Of a DNA stretch of 6,054 bases, positions 1 to 5,076 are shown piece after piece (the stretch's first letter is position 1; every line of letters begins with the position of its first letter). A program made the position numbers and the translations under genes. The stretch is from Hyphomicrobiales bacterium (GTDB taxonomy: Bacteria > Pseudomonadota > Alphaproteobacteria > Rhizobiales > Beijerinckiaceae), in assembly GCA_028290085.1 (NCBI GenBank), contig JAQGKN010000599.1, positions 1-6,054 on the forward strand. The letters are read 5' to 3'. The notes beneath the pieces are model-generated. The model had not been told where the DNA came from. It saw nothing but the letters and a program-made list of their open reading frames with translations, and searched no databases.

Positions 1-2
1 CC

Positions 3-8
3 AGGGGG
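3..8 (+). promoter_or_regulatory. Ribosome binding site of the dehydrogenase
   Basis: An AGGGGG run lies 6 bases before the ATG at 15. It is a good Shine-Dalgarno match and supports that ATG as the start. Only 14 bases precede the gene here, so its promoter, or the upstream gene it may be co-transcribed with, is not visible. Confidence 0.6.
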
Positions 9-14
9 ATACGA

Positions 15-893
15 ATGTCTAAGACGGTTGGCGTTCTTGGTCTTGGAATTATGGGCGGCGCTATGTCCACCAGTCTGGTAGAGCGCGGATGGACCGTGAT
101 CGGTTATGACCCGGACGCTGCGCGATGCGCGGCACTTGCCGGTGTCGGCGTCCAGATTGCCAAATCAGCGTCCGACGTCGTGCATGCAGCATCCCTCATT
201 CTCACGAGCCTGCCCAACCCGGCAGTTGCGGCCAGTGTCGCAGCGGAGATCGCCAGCAGTGGCGCGCCCGCTCGCATCGTCATGGAGACGAGCACGCTGA
301 CCCTTGAGGACAAGGAGGCGTTTCGTATTGTCCTCGAACGTGCCGGCCACATCGCGCTGGATTGTCCGCTCAGCGGCACGGGTGCGCAGGCGCGCAACCG
401 CGATCTCGTGGTTTATGCCAGCGGAGACAGCGCGGCTATCGCCGAAGCCATGCCGGTGTTTACGGATTTCGCGCGGCAGGCCGTCGATCTCGGCGCGTTC
501 GGCAATGGCAGCAAGATGAAATTCATCGCCAACCTGCTGGTCGCCATCCACAATGTTGCGGCTGCCGAAGCCATGGTGCTGGGCATACGCGCGGGGCTCG
601 ATCCGCACCAGCTTGCCGAGATCGCGGGATCGGGAGCTGGCGGTTCGCGCATGTTCCAGATGCGCGCGCCGATGATGGCAGATGCTGTTTACGAGCCTGC
701 CACCATGCGCGTCTCCACCTGGCAGAAGGATATGTCCATCATCGGCGATTTCGCCCGGCAGCTCGATTGTCCAACGCCTCTGTTGGACGCCACAGCGCCG
801 ATCTACACGCGCGCTTACGAGAGCGGGCTCGGCGCACAGGATACCGCTGCGGTCTGCACTGTGCTGGAGGAGATGGCGGGGCTGAAGCGCTGA
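15..893 (+). CDS. NAD(P)-dependent oxidoreductase, 3-hydroxyisobutyrate dehydrogenase superfamily
   Basis: This is a cytoplasmic dehydrogenase of 292 residues, the usual length for the beta-hydroxyacid dehydrogenase superfamily (3-hydroxyisobutyrate, tartronate semialdehyde and threonate dehydrogenases). Those enzymes oxidise a 3-hydroxyacid with NAD(P)+. The N-terminal Rossmann fold shows the dinucleotide motif G9-L-G11-I-M-G14, and the second strand ends in an acidic stretch (Y31-D32-P33-D34). The substrate-binding signature is at 116-123 (DCPLSGTG). The catalytic lysine should be K169 in the GNGSKMKF stretch, followed by N173, with the C-terminal helical domain after it, including the conserved K238-D239 pair. 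Two positions differ from the commonest form: the usual SGG reads SGT (T122), and the first Asn of the K-x-x-N-N pattern is Ala172. This points to a subfamily with its own substrate. It converges on the LysR gene with 12 bp between the stop codons. The superfamily call is secure; the substrate is unknown. Confidence 0.9.
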   Translation: MSKTVGVLGLGIMGGAMSTSLVERGWTVIGYDPDAARCAALAGVGVQIAKSASDVVHAASLILTSLPNPAVAASVAAEIASSGAPARIVMETSTLTLEDKEAFRIVLERAGHIALDCPLSGTGAQARNRDLVVYASGDSAAIAEAMPVFTDFARQAVDLGAFGNGSKMKFIANLLVAIHNVAAAEAMVLGIRAGLDPHQLAEIAGSGAGGSRMFQMRAPMMADAVYEPATMRVSTWQKDMSIIGDFARQLDCPTPLLDATAPIYTRAYESGLGAQDTAAVCTVLEEMAGLKR

Positions 894-905
894 ACCGCGC
901 TCGTC

Positions 906-1835
906 CTAGTCATCCTGCCCAAGACGCTCCTGTCTGAGAACCACGGTCCGCCGCGCTTCTTCAGCCAGCATTTCTGCGAAGAGACGCGCGGCGGGCGAAA
1001 GCCCACGTCTCGCGGCTTCGATCAGCACGAACTCGGAATAGAGCGAGGGCGTGGCAAGCGTGCGGATCTCGAACCGCGCGCCGTCGAGGTCGCCCACCAG
1101 CATGACCGAGGGCAGAATGGCCACCCAGTCGCTGGCAGCCACGAATTCCAGCGTGCCCATCATGGCATCGAGTTCGAGCCGCTGGCGCACATCGATGGCA
1201 TTGGTGACGAGATAGGTCTCGATGGTCTGGCGCCGCGTGTTCTGCGCGCCCGGCAAGACGATACGCAACGGGCCGAGATCGGCGAGATGCACCGGCGCGA
1301 GGCTTTCGCCGGTGCGTCCGGCAGCTGCAACCAGCATCTCGCGGTCGCGGAGCAGCAGCGTTGCGGTCAGGCCGACACCTCCCTGGAAGGCGGGCACGAT
1401 GGCGAAGTCAAGTTCGCCGCGCCGCACCTGCTCCGTCAGCACGCCCGAATAGGCCTCTGTGATGCGCACCTCAGCGCCAGGCATGACCTGCATGAACCGG
1501 CGCAGTGCGGGCGCGAGCATCACGCGCGTGAAGGTGGGCATCAAACCGACCTTCAGCTCGACAACGGAATCCTGCGCGCCCCGGATCTCATGTCCCGCCA
1601 CGTCGAGACGGCGCATCGCCGCCGTGCATTCTGCGTAATAGCGTTTGCCAGCAGGTGTCGGCGTGACGGCGCGGCCCTGTCGGATGAAGAGGCTGGTGCC
1701 GATCTCCTCCTCCAGCATTTTCACGTGCTGGGACATGCCCGACTGGGTCGCCGCCTCCCGCGCAGCCGCAGCGGTAAACGAGCCCTCCTCGTAGACGGCG
1801 ACGAAGGAGCGTATCTGCCGGAAGGAAAGTCCCAC
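906..1835 (-). CDS. LysR-family transcriptional regulator
   Basis: This is a DNA-binding regulator of 309 residues from the preferred start, a normal LysR length. The winged helix-turn-helix is at about residues 4-63. It begins LSFRQIRSFVAVYEEGSF and includes the recognition part around Q31-S-G-M-S-Q-H-V-K39 and the conserved L49-F50 and T58-P-T-P-A-G63. A linker helix follows. The periplasmic-binding-protein-like effector domain runs from about residue 90 (VELKVGLMP) to the C-terminus. The chosen start is GTG at 1835, with AGGA (1848-1845) 9 bases upstream. A TTG at 1865 would add 10 residues (reading FCLLSGIII) that are not LysR-like and lacks a Shine-Dalgarno. It is divergent from the monooxygenase gene, the classic arrangement for a LysR activator of its neighbour and repressor of itself. 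The effector is unknown, probably a substrate or intermediate of the adjacent pathway. Confidence 0.92.
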   Translation of the reverse strand: MGLSFRQIRSFVAVYEEGSFTAAAAREAATQSGMSQHVKMLEEEIGTSLFIRQGRAVTPTPAGKRYYAECTAAMRRLDVAGHEIRGAQDSVVELKVGLMPTFTRVMLAPALRRFMQVMPGAEVRITEAYSGVLTEQVRRGELDFAIVPAFQGGVGLTATLLLRDREMLVAAAGRTGESLAPVHLADLGPLRIVLPGAQNTRRQTIETYLVTNAIDVRQRLELDAMMGTLEFVAASDWVAILPSVMLVGDLDGARFEIRTLATPSLYSEFVLIEAARRGLSPAARLFAEMLAEEARRTVVLRQERLGQDD

Positions 1836-1864
1836 TATTATGATTCCTGATAGCAAGCAGAACA
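1836..1864. promoter_or_regulatory. Candidate LysR operator (interrupted dyad with T-N11-A core)
   Basis: A 29-bp interrupted dyad is centred on A1850. Counting pairs outward from the centre, 9 of 14 opposing positions are complementary. They fall in a regular pattern, TnTTnTGnTTnCT on the left and AGnAAnCAnAAnA on the right. The core contains T1844-N11-A1856, the form typical of LysR-family sites. It begins immediately next to the regulator's GTG and covers its ribosome binding site. It also lies just upstream of the -10-like hexamer of the divergent monooxygenase gene. That position would allow both autorepression and activation. The dyad is seen in the sequence; binding is inferred. Confidence 0.45.
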
Positions 1865-1870
1865 AATAAT
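1865..1870 (+). promoter_or_regulatory. Possible -10 element for the monooxygenase gene
   Basis: AATAAT matches the sigma-70 -10 consensus at 5 of 6 positions and lies 58 bp before the ATG at 1929. The hexamer 17 bp further upstream (GATTCC, 1842-1847) is not a good -35 and falls inside the LysR dyad, as expected for an activator-dependent promoter. On the other strand, TATAAA (1880-1875) could be the -10 of the LysR gene, also without a clear -35. The surrounding segment, about 1836-1880, is an AT-rich island in GC-rich DNA. No start site can be proved from sequence alone. Confidence 0.3.
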
Positions 1871-1916
1871 CATTTTTATAGCCGCGGCGCCAGCCCTAGC
1901 CTCCCCTTGGGTTTTC

Positions 1917-1922
1917 AAGAGG
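1917..1922 (+). promoter_or_regulatory. Ribosome binding site of the monooxygenase
   Basis: AAGAGG sits 6 bases before the ATG at 1929, a sound Shine-Dalgarno that supports this start. Confidence 0.55.
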
Positions 1923-1928
1923 CGCACC

Positions 1929-3023
1929 ATGAAGCTCGGTTTCTTCACAATGCCGATCCACCCGCTGGACAAGGACTGGAGACAGTGCCTCGCGGAAGAT
2001 CGCGAAGCATTTTTGCTTGCCGACGAGCTCGGCTTCACGGAAGCCTATGTCGGCGAGCACGTCACCGATAAAGCCGAGAACATCACGTCCTGCATCGCCT
2101 TCATCGCGTGGATCGCTGCGGCGACGAAGCAGATCCGGCTCGGCACCGGCACAGTGAATATGCCCAACGCCCACCCTGCCGCGGTCGCCTCGCAGATCGC
2201 GATGCTTGACCATATGCTGGACGGGCGTTTCATCTTCGGCATCAGCCCGGGCGGTCTGCTCTCGGATGCGGAATTGTTCGGCAACCTGGACGCAAACCGC
2301 AATGAGATGTTTCTCGAAGCCATCAACCAGATCCTCGCGATCTGGACCGGCGAACCGCCGTATAATTTGCAAGGCAAATACTGGAACATCACGACGCAGC
2401 GCACCATGATTCCCGACATCGGTCAGGGGTTCATCGGCAAGCCATTGCAGCGCCCCCACCCGCCGATCGTCGTCACCGCCGTTGCGCCCTTCTCCAAAGG
2501 CGTGACGGAGGCGGCTGCGCGCGGCTGGGATCCGATCTCGGCAAACTTCCTCATGCCCGCTTGGGTGAAGAGCCACTGGCCGAAATATGTGGAGGGATGC
2601 GAGCGCGCGGGGCGCCCTGCCGATCCCGCCAATTGGCGTGTCGCAAAGAGCATCTTCGTCGCTGACGATCTTGCCACCGCGAAGGCTTATGCGACCGATC
2701 CGAACGGCCCGTATGTGGCTTACTACCGCTCGCTTTTCACGAAGTTGAAAAGGAACGGGCGCATCGAGTTGTTCAAGACGCGCCGCGACCAGCCCGACGA
2801 CGAGGTGACATTGGAGTCGGTCTGCGAACAGCTCATCATCTGGGGCACGCCCGACAAGGTTGCCGACGATCTCGCGCGCTTCCGCGAAACGACCGGCGAC
2901 TTCGGGACTCTGCTTTACGCCGGAAAAGATTGGGTGGACCGAGACCTTGGCCGCCGCTCCATGGTGCTGCTGGCGGAACAGGTTCTGCCGCTCGTCGAGG
3001 CCTCGGCCAAAGCTCCGGCCTAA
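1929..3023 (+). CDS. Luciferase-like (LLM class) flavin-dependent monooxygenase
   Basis: This is a 364-residue cytoplasmic enzyme of the bacterial luciferase-like TIM-barrel superfamily. These enzymes use reduced FMN, or F420 in some branches, supplied by a separate reductase, to insert oxygen into organic substrates. The first strand reads MKLGFFTMP. The L34-G-F-T-E-A-Y-V-G-E-H44 segment carries the conserved histidine region. I69-R-L-G-T-G-T75 followed by N80-A-H-P83 and the D98-G-R-F-I-F-G-I-S106 strand form the barrel core typical of the group that includes limonene monooxygenase-like proteins. The C-terminal G306-T-P-D-K-V311 motif and its helix are also characteristic. No flavin reductase gene is visible in the window. 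The gene is divergent from the LysR regulator and heads the rightward gene set, but 249 bp separate it from the hydrolase, so the two may be separate transcripts. Family membership is firm. The substrate, and whether the reaction is hydroxylation, epoxidation, desulfonation or Baeyer-Villiger oxidation, is open. Confidence 0.9.
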   Translation: MKLGFFTMPIHPLDKDWRQCLAEDREAFLLADELGFTEAYVGEHVTDKAENITSCIAFIAWIAAATKQIRLGTGTVNMPNAHPAAVASQIAMLDHMLDGRFIFGISPGGLLSDAELFGNLDANRNEMFLEAINQILAIWTGEPPYNLQGKYWNITTQRTMIPDIGQGFIGKPLQRPHPPIVVTAVAPFSKGVTEAAARGWDPISANFLMPAWVKSHWPKYVEGCERAGRPADPANWRVAKSIFVADDLATAKAYATDPNGPYVAYYRSLFTKLKRNGRIELFKTRRDQPDDEVTLESVCEQLIIWGTPDKVADDLARFRETTGDFGTLLYAGKDWVDRDLGRRSMVLLAEQVLPLVEASAKAPA

Positions 3024-3050
3024 AAGCAATCCAAAGCCTATGTCGCGGCG

Positions 3051-3110
3051 GCGCAGCCCTTGACGGGGGTGCGTCGTATCGCATGTTCGGCAGCAATAAG
3101 GGCTGAGCGC
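3051..3110 (+). other. Extended inverted repeat / RNA hairpin downstream of the monooxygenase
   Basis: A perfect 8-bp inverted repeat, CAGCCCTT (3054-3061) and AAGGGCTG (3098-3105), can be extended by three pairs (GCG 3051-3053 with CGC 3108-3110) past a 2-base bulge. The 36-base interval contains a second small stem, TGCG (3070-3073) with CGCA (3080-3083). It starts 28 bases after the monooxygenase stop. No T-run follows, so it is not a textbook intrinsic terminator. It may end or protect the upstream transcript, but function is inferred from position only. Confidence 0.35.
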
Positions 3111-3272
3111 GCCTGATTGAAAATTGTATGTAGAAACGCTAATTCATCGTTTGATAAATAACGCGGCCCGATCAATACTCATTCTCAGAACACCGAGCAC
3201 CGGACGCAGATCCGGCGTGAAAAAGACGGACGCGAGTCAGGGCGAGAAGCCCACCGCAACGGGACAGGAAAC
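3111..3272 (+). promoter_or_regulatory. AT-rich leader region before the hydrolase, with operator-like repeat
   Basis: No gene is credible in this part of the 249-bp gap. The AT-rich stretch 3116-3161 contains a TTGAAA hexamer (3117-3122, 4 of 6 with a -35) but no good -10 at standard spacing; GATAAA (3153-3158) is a weak -10 at the wrong distance. The inverted repeat AAACG-N9-CGTTT (3134-3138 and 3148-3152) has the size of an operator for a dimeric regulator. Further down, CCGGA (3200-3204) and TCCGG (3211-3215) form a small hairpin in the likely leader. The hydrolase frame is open back to a stop at 3159 but has no ATG, GTG or TTG start before 3273. A separate promoter for the hydrolase seems likely but is not proved. 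Confidence 0.3.
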
Positions 3273-4997
3273 ATGGGGCATTCGACGCTCGAAGGACACA
3301 TGCGCATCGACTGGGATGTCGAGGTCGCGATGGACGACGGCGTCGTCCTGCGCGCCGATGTCTTCCGTCCGAGCGGCGACGCGCCCTGCCCCGTCCTTCT
3401 GACATATGGTCCTTATGCAAAGGGGCTTGCATTCCAGATCGGATATCCGAGCGCCTGGACGCGCATGGTTCAGGAACATCCCGACGTCGCGTACGGCTCG
3501 ACGAACCGCCACCAGAATTGGGAGGTCGTAGATCCCGAGAAATGGGTACCGCACGGCTACATCTGCGTGCGTGTCGACTCACGCGGCACGGGACGCTCGC
3601 CCGGATTCATCGACCATTTCTCCCCACGCGAAACGCAGGACTATTACGATTGCATCGAATGGGCGGGAATGCAGCCCTGGTGCAACGGCAAGGTCGGCCT
3701 GAGCGGCGTTTCCTACTACGGCATCAACCAGTGGCAGGTCGCCTCGCGGCAGCCGCCGCATCTGGCTGCCATGTGCATCTGGGAGGGCGCTGCAGACTGG
3801 TATCGAGACATGACGCATCACGGCGGCATTCTCTCGACCTTCTGGGCCAATTGGTACGACATGCAAGTCAAGACCGTACAATACGGCCTTGGCGCACGTG
3901 GGCCGCGCAGCCCCGTATCGGGCATGCTGGTGTGCGGCGACGAAACGCTCGGCGACGACGAACTTGCGCGTAACCGGGCAAGTTTCGGCGACGATATTCT
4001 TGCGCATCCGCTCGACGGCGATTATCACCGCGCGCGCTCGCCGGACTGGAGCCGTGTGAACGTGCCGTTCCTGTCGGCTGCGAACTGGGGCGGCCAAGGC
4101 CTGCATCCGCGCGGCAACTTCGAAGCCTTCATGCGCGCAGCATCCAAAGACAAATGGCTCGAAGCGCATGGCCTCGAACATTGGACGCATTTCTACACCG
4201 ATTACGGCCGCGACCTTCAACTGCGATTCTTCGATCATTTCCTCAAAGGCGAAAAGAACGGCTGGGGTGAGACCAAACGCGTCACGCTGCAGGTTCGGCA
4301 CGTCGACCGTTTCGAACAGCGCGAAGAGAACGAATGGCCACTGGCGCGCAGCCGCTGGACGAAGTTCTACCTCGATGGTGACAAGCTCTCGCTGGAGGCG
4401 CCGAAGGACAAAGCAGCGCCTTCGTTCCAGGGCTTCGGCGATGGGCTGACGTTCTTGTCAGTGCCCATGTCGCGCGACACCGAGATTACCGGGCCACTCT
4501 CCGCACATTTGCGAGTGGCGTCGACGACCGAAGACGCGGACCTGTTTCTCGTCTTCCGGGTCTTTTCGTCCGACATGCGCGAAGTCACATTCATGGGCGC
4601 GATCGATCCACATACGCCTGTGGCACAGGGCTGGCTGCGCGCATCGCATCGCAAGATCGACCAGGCGCTGACGAAACCATGGTGGCCCTATCACGCGCAC
4701 GACGAGGTGCGGCCGCTCACGCCAGGCATTCCCGTCGATCTCGATATCGAGCTGTGGCCAACCTCGATCGTCGTGCCCGCCGGATATCGCATCGCGTTGT
4801 CGGTGCGCGGCAAGGACTACGAATGGCAGAAGACGACGGGCACCAGACTGTCGAACTTCAAGAACGAACTGCTGGGCTGCGGCCCCTTCCTGCACAACGA
4901 CCCGCGCGACCGGCCAGCCGCTGTTTTCGACGGCGTCACCACACTTCATATCGACGCGGAAGGAACGAACTACATTCTGCTTCCAATCATCGACTAA
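3273..4997 (+). CDS. CocE/NonD-family alpha/beta hydrolase (X-Pro dipeptidyl-peptidase-like)
   Basis: This is a 574-residue hydrolase of the family that includes cocaine esterase CocE and glutaryl-7-ACA acylase, which cleave esters, amides or N-acyl bonds. The alpha/beta-hydrolase domain spans about 15-325. It carries the early M-D-D-G-V-V-L-R-A-D-V strand (20-30), the probable oxyanion tyrosine Y48 in Y-G-P-Y-A-K, the V-D-S-R-G-T-G-R-S motif (101-109), and the nucleophile S147 in G145-V-S-Y-Y-G150. The likely catalytic histidine is H303 in HGLEHW. The usual W-x-D that supplies the catalytic acid is not evident: the matching stretch reads N271-W-G-G-Q-G-L-H278. Residues from about 335 to the end form the beta-rich C-terminal domain shared with X-Pro dipeptidyl peptidases, ending in the typical LLPII strand. 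No signal peptide is visible, so it should be cytoplasmic. The start is uncertain: ATG 3273 has GGGA 8 bases and AGGA 3 bases upstream, but an in-frame ATG at 3300 with GAAGGA ahead of it gives a start (MRIDWDVEV) typical of the family. Confidence 0.9.
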   Translation: MGHSTLEGHMRIDWDVEVAMDDGVVLRADVFRPSGDAPCPVLLTYGPYAKGLAFQIGYPSAWTRMVQEHPDVAYGSTNRHQNWEVVDPEKWVPHGYICVRVDSRGTGRSPGFIDHFSPRETQDYYDCIEWAGMQPWCNGKVGLSGVSYYGINQWQVASRQPPHLAAMCIWEGAADWYRDMTHHGGILSTFWANWYDMQVKTVQYGLGARGPRSPVSGMLVCGDETLGDDELARNRASFGDDILAHPLDGDYHRARSPDWSRVNVPFLSAANWGGQGLHPRGNFEAFMRAASKDKWLEAHGLEHWTHFYTDYGRDLQLRFFDHFLKGEKNGWGETKRVTLQVRHVDRFEQREENEWPLARSRWTKFYLDGDKLSLEAPKDKAAPSFQGFGDGLTFLSVPMSRDTEITGPLSAHLRVASTTEDADLFLVFRVFSSDMREVTFMGAIDPHTPVAQGWLRASHRKIDQALTKPWWPYHAHDEVRPLTPGIPVDLDIELWPTSIVVPAGYRIALSVRGKDYEWQKTTGTRLSNFKNELLGCGPFLHNDPRDRPAAVFDGVTTLHIDAEGTNYILLPIID

Positions 4998-5023
4998 CTC
5001 GAAAAGCTGCCGGGGCATTCGAG
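4998..5023 (+). other. Small inverted repeat right after the hydrolase stop
   Basis: CTCGAA (4998-5003) and TTCGAG (5018-5023) are a perfect 6-bp inverted repeat that starts at the base after the TAA. The inner bases can add a TGC/GCA stem (5008-5010, 5015-5017). The sequence that follows is ACACACAAAA on the coding strand, with no T-run, so it does not look like an intrinsic terminator. It may be a transcript-stabilising hairpin between the hydrolase and transporter genes, or chance. Confidence 0.25.
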
Positions 5024-5062
5024 ACACACAAAATCAACATTCCGGACAAGCGATCTCGCGCC

Positions 5063-5068
5063 AGGAGG
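5063..5068 (+). promoter_or_regulatory. Strong ribosome binding site of the binding-protein gene
   Basis: AGGAGG, inside a longer purine run, lies 8 bases before the ATG at 5077. It is the best Shine-Dalgarno in the window. This suggests heavy translation, as is usual for a periplasmic binding protein that must outnumber its transporter. Confidence 0.7.
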
Positions 5069-5076
5069 AGAGGCTC

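Noticed and set aside
362..937. A 191-codon plus-strand frame overlapping the dehydrogenase
   Set aside because: It is a frame-shifted reading of the dehydrogenase, very rich in Arg, Gly and His, with no motifs. The overlapping frame carries the catalytic residues of a known family.
881..965. Inverted repeat between the ends of the two convergent genes (GCTGAAG / CTTCAGC)
   Set aside because: The arms are about 70 bases apart, lie inside both coding ends and have no T-run. The 12-bp gap itself holds no terminator, so chance is the better explanation.
1840..1873. ATGATT (1840-1845) / AATCAT (1868-1873) inverted repeat in the divergent control region
   Set aside because: The 6-bp arms are perfect, but the 22-bp spacer is long for one dimer site and the AT-rich setting makes chance matches likely. 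The A1850-centred dyad explains the region better.
1896..3029. A 377-codon open frame on the minus strand covering the whole monooxygenase gene
   Set aside because: It mirrors a gene with clear family motifs on the plus strand. Long antisense frames are common in GC-rich coding DNA, and its translation shows no recognisable domain and is rich in Arg, His and Asp as shadow frames are.
3124..3402. A 92-codon plus-strand frame starting with TTG in the gap before the hydrolase
   Set aside because: It starts with a TTG without a Shine-Dalgarno, runs out of frame into the hydrolase, and its composition turns Arg/Ser/Thr-rich as expected from a frame-shifted reading of coding DNA.
3579..4301. A 240-codon minus-strand frame inside the hydrolase gene
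   Set aside because: It is an antisense shadow of a well-supported hydrolase, with no domain and no ribosome binding site case of its own.
4458..5027. A 189-codon minus-strand frame over the end of the hydrolase
   Set aside because: It is a shadow of the conserved C-terminal beta domain on the plus strand, and no family is recognisable.
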